Shown here piece by piece: positions 11,901-23,997 of a stretch of 64,000 nucleotides of DNA. The stretch lies in assembly GCA_020809705.1 (NCBI GenBank), contig CP085829.1, positions 6,076,001 through 6,140,000 on the forward strand, read 5' to 3'. Made by a program: the position numbers and the translations under genes. This stretch comes from Calonectria ilicicola (taxonomy: Eukaryota > Ascomycota > Sordariomycetes > Hypocreales > Nectriaceae). The notes under the pieces were generated by a model, which was not told the DNA's origin, ran no database searches, and saw only the letters and a list, made by a program, of their open reading frames with translations. Each line of letters starts with the position of its first letter. Within the stretch, counting starts at the first letter, position 1.

Positions 11901-14900
11901 GTCTCGGGCGGACTCATTCTTGGGATGCTGGGAATACTGGAGACGCATGGGTCCATCCAACAGCCAGGGACGAGAGATTCTTTTGAGAATTAGAGGGTCC
12001 AGTCCCAATCCTCCGTCCCCAATATTCCACGCCACGGGGACCAATAGCCTGATGGATCCTGCCTTTTACACATGTTTATGTAAGTGGTGGTGCTCCATAA
12101 CTCTAGAGGGGACTCCAGAGGGCCTCAGGAGAAACTCCGGAGAGACGCCTAGGGGCCCCGTGGAGAAAGAATCGACGTGATCTGTAGAGTCAGTAAGCTT
12201 AGTTCCTGTCTTTGTTTATCGGAGCCCGTCGCAGGGTTGCCTGTTCCAGAAAACTTTTTTTCCAATTCTTAAATTTTTTTCTTAAATTCTTCTTTCAGAC
12301 TACGTCTGCTTGGCAGCGCCCGTGCGATGTGCGATAATCGCTGAATCAAAAGGAATGCGCATCACGTCAATGGCCGTTGCTTAGTGGCGAAACAAGCGAG
12401 AGATTGGCAGAGCGGAAGACTAGCCGATGGGGGACATGGAAAGTCAAAAAACGTGGGACGGGTAGAGCTAGACATTGTGTCGGATACGCGTCCCCATTTC
12501 AAAACCCTGTCGGCTGGGTCGCGCTGGCGTCCTCTCTGTCTCTCTATTTTTTCCTGTTATTTTTAATTTAGGCTCGGACGAACAAGACAATTGTGCAACG
12601 TTTTGTGAAAGGTTGAACGAGGGGCTCACGGCACCACGTAGCCGATCCCAGGCTTACAACTTCCTAGGATGGAAGTGGAAAAAAAAAACACAGGAGCATG
12701 CGAAAGCGATGATCGGAGGGGGGGTTGGTTGCATGAGGGAGGATTGGGGTAGACGATCAATCAGGCCGACCAACCGTCCGACTGGTTTCTCGTGATGCAT
12801 CATCTGAGGGGAGATGCAGCAACCTTGGGATGCATGTTGGCTTCACTATTGGGTCGGTCAAGTGTGCTCGGACGTTGTTCGGGCCAAGACCATGGTGACG
12901 GTGTGTTGGTTCGGTGGCGCCCAGTGACTAAAGAGCCATTAGTAGTGCCAACAATAGATCAATCGATCGGTAAAAGCCAGCCACCCGAGGCTTGTCAACG
13001 GAAAAAAAAAAAGAGCAGCGTCAGGCCAGTGCGCAACCAGTGACGTTTGAGCCGGCGTGGTGCATGACAGGAAGCAGCACCGCCTGTGACAAGGTGTCTA
13101 CGAGCGAGTCGCTGGCGTTTGCGAAAGAGGTGCCATCGTGACAACTAAACATGGTCGTGTCGTCAGTTTGCTCGGCCAAATAGCTAGCTGCCCCTCCCCC
13201 TCCCCGCGGGGCTTCCTCGTTCCCGCAGATTGGGCCAGTCTGGGGTGGGAGGGAGGATGCGGAATGCGGATGGGGATATGTGGAAGTGGATTGGGTTGGG
13301 GAACGACGGCTGGCAGGGGGAAGCAAGACATGGTGATGGCATCATGATCACGGTCGGTCTCCGGCTCGGAGTCATTTCAAGAACTGGTGGGTGAGAAGAT
13401 GGCGTCTCGGTTGGGCCAAAGTTTTTCGGTGCACGACGGAAGCAGAATGGTCCCCCGAAGAAAACCCCAAAAGCTGGAGTGATTCCGGGGTCGAGAAGCT
13501 CAAACAGACTGGGGAACCTCCACAAGAATGGAGTGAAGGTTGAGTGCGGTGGGAGAGGCATCTCGGTCAATTACGACCATCCCATGCATTGGAGGCCCTG
13601 AATAGCGTCCAGAGTACGACCGAAAATTCGCCCATTGGGATGGTCCTCAGGGGGCTTCCCCGCGCATTCCCGGGAGGGGGGGAGGGTGTGGAAGGCAAGA
13701 GTGTGGTGTGGGCGGCGTCTATTTGGGCCATTCGTGAACGAGTGGTTGAAGGAAGGGATACTGGGGAGCAAGCACTGGACGGGACTGGAGCAGCAGACTG
13801 GAGCAGGACCCCCGGCCAGGCGGAGCCGGGATGCCGTGGGCGCAGAAGGCGATTGGGCGGCGTGTACCGTTTGAGATTGGATCAAAAGTGTAAATGTATA
13901 TTCCCGAGGTGTGTGAGTGTGTTCAACTAACGGCGGTGACGATGTATGTTCTGCTGTGGACTGGACTATACTGTAGCGTAGCGTGGCGTGTAAACATCGG
14001 CAGAGCGAGTCGTGAGACGGAGGCAGCTGACAAAGGCTGCCAAAGACTGGCCAGCAGCTGGGTTGGCCGACGGGCTTCGGGTTTTTGGGGTCAGGTGAGC
14101 ACGGGAGCGGCGTCGGCGGCTGGTTTGGCCTCTTGGGTCTTTGGGGCCTTTCGGGGCCTTCCCGCCACCAGCTCGCATAGTGTGTGGCTTGCGAGCAGCA
14201 GCAGACTGCACTGCACCGCACTGCGCTGCACTCTACACTCGACATACTATGTACAGCACACGCATACGACGACAACGGCCGGCGATACTCGGCGCTTCTC
14301 TTGCCCGGCACAAACGGTGTGGGCCAACTGTCCCCTCAACCCCATCGGCGTTACCTCGTAGCCCCTTGCCGCGGGGACCCGCCCATCCCCACGCGAGATT
14401 CCCCAGACGCTGGGCGCGTGGGCGGCACATTTTTTTTTTCTTTCGCTGCGGCTTCCATTGTTCTGCTGAGTGAGCAAATCGATCGAGCTATGTCTCTCCC
14501 GCCAGCAACGAAAAGCCCACTTAGCACCCGCCACTGATGAGACCTGGGACCGAGACACCACATGAGAAACATGCCATGGCTTGGGCTTGGCGTTCTAGCG
14601 CTGGTTCTAGCTGTGGTCTTATGGTAGTTTCGTGGTGCAATCGTTGACAGACTCTGCACTCGCAGTTGCAGTAGTGTGTAGCGGTAGTAGCAGCGGCAGC
14701 AGCAGTCGCAGTCGCAGTCGCAGTAGCAGTATGTAGCAGTCGCAGGCGACACGCAGCTCGCCGATCGTGAGCCACTCACTAGCTGCCCAGTGTTAGAGGG
14801 TGTCGTCTCCCCCCAGGCGGGCGTCTGGCCTCTCACTGGTCGGCTCGCCCGCGCTCACGCCCCGGGGTGGCCTGCAGCACCACATGCCATGCTTTCAAGC

Positions 14901-15410
14901 TCAAGGTCAAGCTTATGCCGGGGGTGCGCGCAGCCAGAATGGAATGGCCCCATCACGCATCCAGGCTCCTCACCCATGCTCCATTGAAGGGTCCCCTCCT
15001 CCTCTCGGGTCCCTTCAGGGAAGCAGGTTTGGGGCCCCGTCCTCTCTCCGTCCCTTCTCCGTCCCTCCACCATCCCTCCACTGTCTCTCCACATGCCACA
15101 TCCAGACGAAGAATTGGCGGGCGGCGGGACATGTCAGGCAGGCAGGACAGGGGGTGTGCGCCTATGCGTTCCCGGGGGGTGTGCGAGTGTGTGTGTGCCT
15201 GCCTTCCCCCCATGTCATTGCCTCGACACACGATGCGGCAAGGTGCAAGCTGCTGCTGCTACGGACCAGGGAAGGAGCGTGGGAACCCAGCAAACCCAGC
15301 ACGAAAGAGCTTGCTTCCTCCGGGGCAAACCGCCGTCAACGATCGACGGCAAGAACAACACCTTGGGGCCGTGCAAAGAATAAATGGCGCCGTCGTCCCG
15401 GCTTTGTGAA
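8929..15410. other. 6.5 kb region without a convincing gene
   Basis: From about 9.3 kb onward the sequence is GC-rich with homopolymer runs, including a T run at about 10255-10268, and CT-rich and G-rich tracts. Many short open frames exist on both strands, but they are rich in Pro, Arg, Ser and Gly, overlap each other, carry no domain, and have no plausible exon chain. No tRNA or rRNA was found by eye. The region between the MDR gene and the hexose transporter may hold a long promoter, a long 5' UTR or a non-coding transcript, but nothing in the sequence proves this. The part just above 8928 (AT-rich, 8930-9240) is the probable MDR promoter. Confidence 0.5.
14655..14757. repeat. GCAGTA/GCAGTC-type short tandem repeat
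   Basis: Units of three and six bases (GTAGCA, GCAGCA, GCAGTC, GTCGCA) follow each other for about 100 bp with interruptions. On the minus strand the same tract could be read as a run of alanine or threonine codons, but the frame has no gene character. A looser CTGCA-rich tract sits nearby at about 14195-14245. Confidence 0.75.
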
Positions 15411-15554
15411 ACCCGTCTCGCTCTGTCGATCACCGCCTCTGTCTCACTTCCTCCTCACTACTCTTCTCCTCTAATTTCCACCTCTTCCCGTGTCTTGTCT
15501 CTCGTCTGAAGACTTGCACCCTAAAGGAAAAGAACGACAAGATCAGATCCGATC
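15411..15554 (+). promoter_or_regulatory. CT-rich core promoter / 5' UTR of hexose transporter
   Basis: A pyrimidine-rich block runs from about 15415 to 15510 (CTCTGTCTCACTTCCTCCTC and similar). It is followed by a purine-rich leader with AAAGGAAAAG and then ATCATGAGC at the start codon. CT blocks next to the transcription start are common in strongly expressed genes of filamentous fungi (established pattern); the exact start site cannot be read from sequence. Confidence 0.5.
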
Positions 15555-17324
15555 ATGAGCGCCGAGCTCGATAACAAGGAGGAGGGCCGCCGGGTCTCCG
15601 CCGTTGGCGGACTCCAGGCCACCGAAGATGTCGAGGCCATTGAGGCTCCCGTCACCTGGAAGGCCTACCTGATTTGCGCTTTCGCCTCATTCGGTGGTAT
15701 CTTCTTCGGTTACGACTCCGGTTACATCAACGGTGTCAACGCTTCTCCCTACTTCATCCACGAGGTCGAGGGTGCTGGCAAGAGTGCCCTCAGCGACTCC
15801 CACACCTCGCTCATCACCTCTATCCTGTCCTGCGGTACCTTCTTTGGTGCCATCATCGCTGGTGACCTTGCTGACCGCATTGGTCGTAAGTGGACTGTCA
15901 TCATGGGCTGCGTCATCTACTGCTTGGGTGTGGTTATCCAGATGATTACTGGTGAGGGCGATGCTCTTGCTGCTATCGTCGCTGGTCGTCTCATTGCTGG
16001 TGTCGGTGTCGGTTTTGAGTCTGCTATTGTCATTCTCTACATGTCCGAGATTGTAAGTTTTGCTTGGCCCTTCTCTCCCCCACCAAAAAGCCACACGAAC
16101 TAACATGCGCATTAGTGCCCTCGCAAGGTCCGTGGAGCTCTCGTTGCCGGTTACCAATTCTGCATCACCATCGGTCTTCTGCTTGCTTCTTGCATCGTCT
16201 ACGGAACCCAGAACATCAACTCGGCCAACTCTTACCGCATTCCCATTGCCATCCAGTTTCCCTGGGCTGTCATCCTTGGTGGTGGTCTTCTGTTCCTCCC
16301 CGACTCCCCTCGATACTACGTCAAGAAGGGCCGCATCGACGATGCCATTGAGGCTCTGTCCCGCGTCCGTGGCCAGCCCCGCGACTCCAACTTCGTCCAG
16401 GTTGAGATCTCCGAGATCGTCGCCAACGAGGAGTACGAGCGTGCTCTGATCCCTGATGCCTCTTGGTTCGGCAGCTGGGCCAACTGCTTCCGCGGCAGCC
16501 TCTGGGACGCCAAGTCTAACCTTCGACGAACCATCCTCGGTACTTCCCTGCAGATGATGCAGCAATGGTAAGCTTAAAGTCCCCGAAACTACATGATAGA
16601 AACCACATGCTAACATGCGCAACTCAGGACTGGTGTCAACTTCATCTTCTACTACTCGACTCCCTTCCTCAAGTCCACTGGCGCCATCTCCAACTCTTTC
16701 CTCATGTCCATGATCTTCACCCTCGTCAACGTTCTGTCCACCCCCATCTCTTTCTACACCGTTGAGAAGTTCGGTCGCCGCAGCATCCTCATCCTCGGTG
16801 CTCTTGGTATGCTTATCTGCCAGTTCCTCGTCGCCATCATTGGTGTCACCATTGGCTTCAACAAGACCCACCCCGACCCCACCGATGCTTCTGCCTCTAT
16901 TGCCGACAACATCCCTGCTGTCAACGCTCAGATTGCCTTCATCGCCATCTTCATCTTCTTCTTCGCCTCTACCTGGGGTCCCGGTGCCTGGATCGTCATT
17001 GGCGAGATCTTCCCCATCCCCATCCGATCCCGCGGTGTCGGTCTGTCCACTGCCTCCAACTGGCTCTGGAACACCATCATCGCCGTCATCACCCCCTACA
17101 TGGTCGGTGAGACCAAGGGTAACCTCAAGTCCTCCGTCTTCTTCATCTGGGGTGGTCTGTGCACATGCGCTTTCGTCTACGCCTACTTCCTGGTTCCTGA
17201 GACCAAGGGTCTTACTCTGGAGCAGGTCGATAAGATGATGGAGGAGACCACTCCCCGCACCTCTGCCAAGTGGAAGCCCAGCACCACCTTCGCTGCCACT
17301 GTCGTCCACGAGGAGAAGGTTTAA
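15555..17324 (+). CDS. MFS hexose (glucose-type) transporter, three exons
   Basis: Exons are 15555-16052, 16116-16567 and 16628-17324. Both introns have GTAAG donors and CTAAC branch sites. Sugar-porter signatures are clear: GGIFFGYDSGYINGV in helix 1, the loop DRIGRK, PDSPRYYVKKGR before the central loop, EKFGRRSIL, and PETKGLTLEQVD at the C-terminus. Twelve hydrophobic segments fit the sequence. The protein should import glucose or a related hexose at the plasma membrane. It is related to fungal high-affinity glucose transporters; kinetics cannot be told from sequence. Codon use is strongly biased to C-ending codons, as in highly expressed fungal genes, and this bias creates a long but spurious antisense frame. 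Confidence 0.93.
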
Positions 17325-17869
17325 TTTTGAAGAAGAAGATTTCCGTTATATTCTAGTACCAAGAGGCACTAGCACTTAATGCATATACGAATGATACCTA
17401 GTTGAGTTTGAAGTGGGTGGCACAGTCGATTTCATGACGCACGTGCCTGTGCATAATATGTAGATATCAGCACAGAACAGAATGAATATTTCCATCCAAA
17501 AAAACTTGGTTCCTGTTTCAAATTTTGAAGTGATGTTTTAAATGTTATTAAATACGATGAAGCGAGCCCTAAAATGACTGTGCGATGTGATCAGACGCGC
17601 GGTTAGACTAGTCAGCCTAGTCGATTTGTTTCTGGTTCTGGGGTAAATGTCCGAGGGCTAGCAGGCCATGATGCGGTCAGACTGGACGCTATGACGGAAG
17701 CAGGCCGCTATCTTTTAGCGGAATAAACTCTATCCGTAAAAAAAGAAGGGACAATCAATATTCGCATTCTCTGTGACTGACAGGGCTGTCTAATAGGTAT
17801 CTTGGTATCTCTCTAAAGTCCATGCTGGACATTCTAGGCAAAAATAAAAAGTTTATGTTATATGTGCAT
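17325..17869. other. Convergent 3' flanks of transporter and ferric reductase
   Basis: AT-rich, no coding frame. It holds the two 3' UTRs. Nothing else is recognised. Confidence 0.5.
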
Positions 17870-20433
17870 CTACCACTGGAAGCTCTCCTCAAAGTATTCT
17901 ATTCGCGTATTGCCGCCGCTCAGCATGGCCGCGACGGTTTTGCGGGCGGCATCGGCCATCTGGGCCGGGCCACAAGCCACGATGGCGATGCTCTCATCGC
18001 TTACCACGTCGTCGCGCACCGACGAAATGACAGCGGGTGCGTCAATGCGGCCGTGCTGGACCACGACCTGCGATGGCCAGTCGTTCGCGTCGCCGTCATG
18101 GGCGGCGGCGGGGCGTGAGGTAAGGTGGATCTCGACAGACAGGTTGGAGGAGCCGAGGGCGTCGCCAATGTCGTTCCGCAGCACGTCGAGGGCGAAGGCA
18201 GGCTCGCGGACGGCCCAGTGGATCTGCACCGAACGGGGCGCGGGTTTGCCACCGGCGGCGGTGAGAGTGGACAGGTAGGACAGCGGGACGACGATGCCGC
18301 TGCCGCCAACGATGAAGACGACGTTGTCAAAGGTGTGGAAGGGCTGGGTGTGGCCGTAGGGCCCGTCGACGAGGACCTGGAGCGGGGCCTTTTGGGGCCA
18401 CGAGCGGGCGGCCGTGTCCCGGAGGCGTGACGTGAAGCCGTCGTAGGGCCTGATGAGGAAGGTCATGCAGGAGGCGTCAGAGTCCATGTCCGGTGCGTCA
18501 GCCGCGTCTGTGTTGGGCTCTGCGCGGCCGGACTCGAGGAGCGGGACCTGCTCGCCCATGAGCTTAGCCGCCGTTTCACCTTCGTCCAGCACGCCCGCGA
18601 CGGTGAAGGGGTGGCTCTCCCAGCACCGCCTGTCGTTGAGGACGTGCAGGTAGTAGTAGGTGCCGGGGGCGGGCTTGTAGATGCTGGTGCCCCAGGGGAT
18701 GCTGAGACGGATGATGTTGGAGACTGGGTTGTATGTCGCGCTACCCCAGGTGTTCCAGAAGTAAGGGTTGAATGCCATGATGCGCGAGGCTCTGATGACT
18801 CGATCTGCGACCCAGATGATGAATGGGATCCAGAAGAGGGGGTCGTATTCGCCTTCAAAGATGGAGACGTGACTGTTTGAGTGTTAGCAATCTTGGAGGA
18901 GGAATTTGGTGCCTTGATGCGAGGCGCGACGTACATTAACATTCCGAATAATACTAGTACGGACATGCCGATGTGAACGATGAGGAAGAATTCGTATTGC
19001 TGACGCCGGAGCCAGTAGATGGAGAAGCCCATGAGTAAGGACATGAAGACGGTTGCCTGGGTCTTGGTTAGCGGAGGCATTGGCAACAAGACGAACGAGG
19101 AATACTAACAACAACGCCGAGACACCAAAATAGCTGAGTCCACCAGTATGCAAAATATGTCCAACCGCCCTCTGCAAACAGTTAGCCATGGCCCATTCTT
19201 AGTTTACGCGCGCAAGACCAACCTCTGAAAATGAGGACTGTGTATCCAACTGAATGGTAAATGGCCTCAACGGTAGCAATACGGGCAACCCATCGGTGAA
19301 AATTATTATATGTTCCAAAATCCCATCCAGTCATCCACATGAGGATGTTGTTTCTCATACCAAACATCCATATTAATGGGAAATTGGCAAACGAGATGAC
19401 GCCTGTACGATCAGACGAGTAGCGGAGAACTTGTCTAAATGTGCCATCAAAACTATGGATTGTCGTGTGAGTTTATGCTATTGGTCAATCACATTGTGCA
19501 CTTACTATAAATTTACGGGTACTAGTTTATACCCCATAACGCAGTAGACGATGTTGAGGAGGATGAAAGCGGTGATGGTCAGGGACTGTATTCTAGGGGG
19601 AACAGTTCCAAAGCCAATTTGCTGAGCGCATCGGTTTCCAAAAGTTGCGGGCACTGAGATTCGGTTGACGAGCCATGAGTGAGAGGATGCGAGCTTGTGC
19701 CATTTCCTGAAGGACGGGCCGCGGAAGACTTGTGAGTGAACAAAGGCTGTGAGGAGGTGGTTTCCAATTCCGATAGCGACAACAATGACCCAGAATATAA
19801 TTAATGCAACACTAATATTGTGGTCAGAAAAAAAGATCCTTGAGAGTTTATTTCTCTTTTCTTTTTTTGGTGTTGTTACCTGTAGGAATAATGTCGATAA
19901 TAGGTGTAGTCAACCGAGTCCTAAAGGGTGGCACGCACGGGTCAGCACGGTCCGGGCCGATGTCGCATCCAGAAAGTAAAGTCTGCAATTACCAGCGTAT
20001 CCCACCAGGCGCCAAACAGGCTCTTGGACGGCAGCACGACCTCGCGGAAGATGCCCGGCTTTTGCGTGTCGTTGAGGTCGACTTTCCGCAGGCTGTCCAG
20101 GTCGCCCTCGGTGTAGTTTGCGATGATTTCAAAGGGCGGGATCGGCGCATGCGCCACATCCTGGCACGTCTGGTTGAGCGGCCCAAGCCCGACTGCTCTG
20201 GACTCGGGCATGCAGTAGACGCCCAGGCACAGGTACAGCGACTCCAGGTAGTGGCGGCTGTGGCAGGTCCGGTTGAGCCCCGTGTAGTTCCACAGCATGT
20301 CGTCGAATGTCAGCGCGCCGAGGCAGCTCTGGCAGGCGTCGAAGCAGATTTTTGGGGCGCCCTCGCCATGCGCTGAGGCCTTCGCGGCGAAAAGCAGCGG
20401 GGCCAGAGCGCCCATGAAGCGATTGAACCTCAT
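17870..20433 (-). CDS. Ferric-chelate reductase, FRE family, multi-exon
   Basis: The start is the ATG at 20433, which opens a signal peptide (MRFNRFMGALAPLLFAAKASA). A Cys-rich extracellular region follows (CFDACQSCLGAL, CHSRHYLES, LCLGVYCMPES). Exon 1 is 20433-19993 and exon 2 is a 41-nt exon at 19920-19880. Further exons at about 19810-19510, 19490-19180 and 19150-18470 encode the membrane core, with MGYKLVPVNLY, NFHRWVARIATVEAIYHSVGY (haem His candidates) and FFLIVHIGMSVL. The last exon carries the FAD-contact motif HPFTVAG and the NADPH-site motifs VFIVGGSGIVVPLSY and IVACGPAQMADAA, ending at EESFQW. It should reduce Fe(III) chelates at the cell surface for iron uptake. Roughly eight exons; not every middle splice site was fixed. 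The gene appears intact. Confidence 0.9.
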
Positions 20434-21469
20434 GGCCGCAGTCCAGCAGCTCCGTCGCCGCCGGGGAAGGGGGGGTATGATCGCGTAGGTGCGTTTTGGA
20501 GATGGCTTCTGCCCGTTCAATGAGAGGTTTTTTTATCAGATCATCAGATAATCAAATGTGGAGCATGGCTGGATATCCAAAATCACGTGCAGTGGCACCG
20601 CCAAGGCATCGAACGAGAATCCTTTCTCCACTGCGGTCGGAGTTCGGCGCAATGGATCGTGGGCGGTTTATGCCTAAATGAGGTTCTGCTCGTGGGGGCG
20701 AATGGCGGTCGCGTTATTCCTCAGTCTTTGTGGAGTTTTTCTGAGTCGTTTTGGTGATAGCATTTGTCTTATACCGCCATCTTTTGACCCCCACTCACTT
20801 TTGGACCTTCTCCTAGTCACACTCAGTTTTTTCGTCCCGTGTGATGCAGTCATTTAGCCCCGTTCCCAGTCACCTGGAATCAGCGCCACCAACGTCATGT
20901 TGCGATGGCTGCATAATTTTAGTCTTTTTTTTCTTAATCTGCACTATTATCAGATCGCGTTTGCCGCTAATTTTTGGACCTTAAAGATGAAGAGGTCTGT
21001 CAAGCGCAGTTCACCGTAACGTGTCGGAATCCATACTCGTCGAAGAGAGGCCCCTTATTCTACTACATCCCTTCACTGATAAAATGCTCAAGTTTCCTAG
21101 TGAAATGATCCTCTTTCCAGAGGTGGGTAAGGATGGAGCCCCCAACTGCGCATTCAAACACTCTAGGGTAACAACGTGATCAAAAGAAGGTTTGAGACTT
21201 GGTGACTCAGGTGACGGGGTATCAAGCGAAATATTTCTGCAGATGAGAATGGGAATATCGACGATGTCTTTTAGTGATTTACACACATACTACGCTCCTT
21301 GAAAAATGGCGGGAAAAGGTCTAGCGAGACGAATCGTTCAAGGATTGTACGTTAAATTTACATCTGCCCTCCAACTGAATACCAATACTCTGGCTGTGTA
21401 ATTGACCACATCTAGGTTCCTAGGGTCCGGTGAACTCATTCGTTCATTATTCAACCACACCCCCTTGTT
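20434..21469. other. Intergenic, ferric reductase promoter side
   Basis: No supported gene. A 91-codon minus-strand frame (21011-21286) has no recognised domain and no start context. The stretch 20434-20900 is the likely ferric-reductase promoter. Confidence 0.45.
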
Positions 21470-23137
21470 TCAAGTCACGATTCCCTTATTTTCCCACCAG
21501 ATTTCTTGAACCCATGGACTGGGCGCCCGTGTCCCTTTGCCAAGGACCTGACTGTCGTAGTCATCGCCCATGACCATTTTCTCTAACCATGATTCCATCT
21601 GTAAGGCCTCGGGGCAAGGGCCAAGCTGATTCCCATGGTGAGGGTAGTCCACTTCGAAGCACCACATGTGCACATATTCAAGATGAATAAATAGGCCTTT
21701 CATCTGCTTAAACTCTTGGAGGGGTTTCAGAAACATGATATGTGCTTTGAGGAACGATTCTTTATCATTAATTGCATTTTGGAGGGTCTCAACTATTGTT
21801 TCGCGATGAATCGTTTCCGTCGCCATGTAAATGCTGAGCGTCAGAGCTGGAATATCAGCTGACCTTTTTAGGTGGTGGAGAGCATCGCACCAGCCAAGAA
21901 CAATTTGATCAGACGGTTGTGGGTCGAAATCCTTTGTGAAAACCGGAAACCCAATCTCAAGTGAGCGAATGTGAGATAGCAGATCTGTGCGGACGTATTT
22001 GAAGAACCTTGAAGCGCCCAGCTCCTTTCCAATCCTCTCCACGTGAATGTGAATGCTGATAGTTTCATGAAATCGATAACTGGGTGTGATGCAAATTCCA
22101 TTCGCTGAATAAAGCAGACCCATTACCTCGTAATATATCGTGCGGCAAGTAAAAAGCAAGTTCCACGGATTGGCCCAACACTGACACCTTGGTGAATATC
22201 CACTAGCAAGCCAGCGGCATACTTTCCGGTATCTCATGTCAGGGCGGTCATTGCATATCATAAATTGGCAATGGCAGTGGTCATGAGTGCCTCTGATGTC
22301 CTCTGATGTGTTGTCACAGATGCTAGGGAGTCCAAAGTTGGCAACGTAAAAACCTCTGGCAGTATTCCAACATAATTTCTTATGCGGCGTGATGATGTCG
22401 GTAAATTCGAGTACTCGCCGCCGAATTTCTGTGGGTAGATCCAAGAAGCGGAACGGGCCCTTGTTGGGGTCCTCGGTGGCTTTGAAAGCAGCATCTGCTG
22501 CAAGGGCCGAGAGCTCCCGGTCCAACTGGGGATACAAAGATATCTCACAACTCTTTAGTACTCCGGGGAAGTCATGAAATGGCTGCAAAAGGCTGATTGG
22601 CTGATAATTTCTCTCAGTTACGTCGCATACAAAGTGAAAATTTAGTGTCTTGGGCTTCACATGCGTGAGAAGATGAGTTGCAGTTTGCTTCCATGCTTCA
22701 ATAAGACTCTGAGTGAGAGGAACAAAAGGACCGCCTATATCTTCGTCGCCATAATAAGGATTGTAGTCACAGTAATGATCTACCCCTTTTATATGGAGAT
22801 GTACAGAGACATCCACTAGCTGGAGATAGACGTGGGGTGGCAATTGATTAAGAAATTCAAGTCCACGTCGAACGTTAGAACAAGGGAACACTAGGTGACT
22901 CCTGGAAAAGATGAGTTGGATGACCTCAGTGTAGACCTTGCGACAAGTTAGTAGGAGGTTGTAGGCTAAAGTGCGGTGAAGACGGCCTCTGGGATGATTA
23001 GATCCAATCACAACGACTTGGTCAAAAAGGAGCCCAGCGTGTCCGTAAATTTGCTCCCTCAGATTGGCTGGGAGGTTAAGAAAGGCCTTCGGACAGGGCT
23101 TCATTTCTACAGAGCCATGATTCGGTAATTGACCCAT
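21470..23137 (-). CDS. 2EXR / F-box-like protein with two domains
   Basis: Intronless, 555 residues. Two related segments are seen: FLNLPANLREQIYGHAGLL with LLLTCRKVYTEVIQLIFS near residues 20-80, and FLDLPTEIRRRVLEF with LLFTCRTIYYEVMGLLYS near 230-360. The pattern (F-L-x-LP-x-E-I-R...Y followed by L-L-x-TCR-x-x-Y-x-E) is that of the fungal 2EXR / F-box-like families, which are widely expanded and mostly uncharacterised. A possible role as an adaptor for SCF ubiquitin ligase is only inferred. The second segment is followed by His- and Cys-rich sequence (THDHCHCQF, RCQCWANPW). The start is the ATG at 23137; a Met at codon 12 is also possible. Confidence 0.8.
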   Translation of the reverse strand: MGQLPNHGSVEMKPCPKAFLNLPANLREQIYGHAGLLFDQVVVIGSNHPRGRLHRTLAYNLLLTCRKVYTEVIQLIFSRSHLVFPCSNVRRGLEFLNQLPPHVYLQLVDVSVHLHIKGVDHYCDYNPYYGDEDIGGPFVPLTQSLIEAWKQTATHLLTHVKPKTLNFHFVCDVTERNYQPISLLQPFHDFPGVLKSCEISLYPQLDRELSALAADAAFKATEDPNKGPFRFLDLPTEIRRRVLEFTDIITPHKKLCWNTARGFYVANFGLPSICDNTSEDIRGTHDHCHCQFMICNDRPDMRYRKVCRWLASGYSPRCQCWANPWNLLFTCRTIYYEVMGLLYSANGICITPSYRFHETISIHIHVERIGKELGASRFFKYVRTDLLSHIRSLEIGFPVFTKDFDPQPSDQIVLGWCDALHHLKRSADIPALTLSIYMATETIHRETIVETLQNAINDKESFLKAHIMFLKPLQEFKQMKGLFIHLEYVHMWCFEVDYPHHGNQLGPCPEALQMESWLEKMVMGDDYDSQVLGKGTRAPSPWVQEIWWENKGIVT

Positions 23138-23733
23138 GACGAGCTCGCTGAATTCAGCGACTTGAAACGTGTTGGGTGATTTAATTCAGTGTTAAACACG
23201 TTGGCGATCAACATCTGGACGATGGGAGTTATGTGAGAGTCAAGTTTTTGTTGCTGGCATTTTCACCGCCCCGCACAACATTGGCGAGGACCGTGCATCC
23301 TTAATGTGACGAATCCTCGCGCTAACAACCAACAGTCAAGCAATAGCTTATGGTTGGGTGATTGATCGGAAGTTCGGCATAGCTGGTTATCCACTCTGAG
23401 TAGTGGATATTGCATGGAACTGAGGTTATCGGTCGCAGAATGGAGGATAAAAGGTTTTTCACAAAGCTACTGCCTGACCTCTTACACAATTACAAAAGGT
23501 TTTGCTCAGTTTAGCCTAAGATACCGATTTAATTATCATTGAAAACTGAAATAATGTTAACATAGATTCTATAGAAAGTCCGCTTTGGGCCATCCTTGTC
23601 TATTCTATTGTGTGCGTTGGTGATAGTTTAACCTACGGTACAGGCGGCATGCATGCGTCCTCTAAGCCACACTGTCTATACATTAATTTGTATCTGAAAC
23701 ATGGAAAAACAAAGGTCCTTCATTTAAATCTAG
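23138..23733. other. Intergenic between divergent genes
   Basis: AT-rich non-coding sequence between the 2EXR gene and the small ORF at 23734. No repeat or RNA gene seen. Confidence 0.45.
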
Positions 23734-23997
23734 ATGGCTGAGGATTGGTTTAAGGTGGATCTCAAAACTCCCGAGGCACGTTATCTGCCTGACTGGTGGC
23801 GCGATGCACCTAACGACGGTCCAAAGGAGTCTTGGATTGATGCGCATTTGGAATTTAAACTAGATTCCAGCGGCGATATGAAGTGTGAGATACTGAAGGA
23901 GGCACTCGGAGCTATTGCATTGATCTGGCCTGAATTTGCTGTCGCGGATGCTGAGGTTGAATCTGTCATTGCACCGGCATGTGGCGGGGGAGAATAG
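23734..23997 (+). CDS. Small acidic hypothetical protein, 87 residues
   Basis: An ATG-started frame encodes 87 residues, rich in Asp, Glu and Trp: LPDWWRDAPNDGPKESW at residues 18-34, then a predicted helix EILKEALGAIALIWPEFAV, then ACGGGE at the end. There is no signal peptide. The composition and the ordered WW-spacer-helix layout look protein-like rather than random. I do not recognise the family with confidence. It may be a real small gene or the remnant of a longer one; the 5' flank is AT-rich and offers no obvious further exon. Confidence 0.5.
   Translation: MAEDWFKVDLKTPEARYLPDWWRDAPNDGPKESWIDAHLEFKLDSSGDMKCEILKEALGAIALIWPEFAVADAEVESVIAPACGGGE

Noticed and set aside
9930..15474. Numerous 60-250 codon frames in the GC-rich region
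   Set aside because: They overlap on both strands, are rich in Pro, Arg and Ser, and show no exon chain, start context or domain.
15687..17309. 540-codon antisense frame opposite the hexose transporter
   Set aside because: It mirrors the strongly C-ending codon bias of the transporter, is almost all Asp, Glu, Gly and Val, and has no domain. The sense gene explains it fully.
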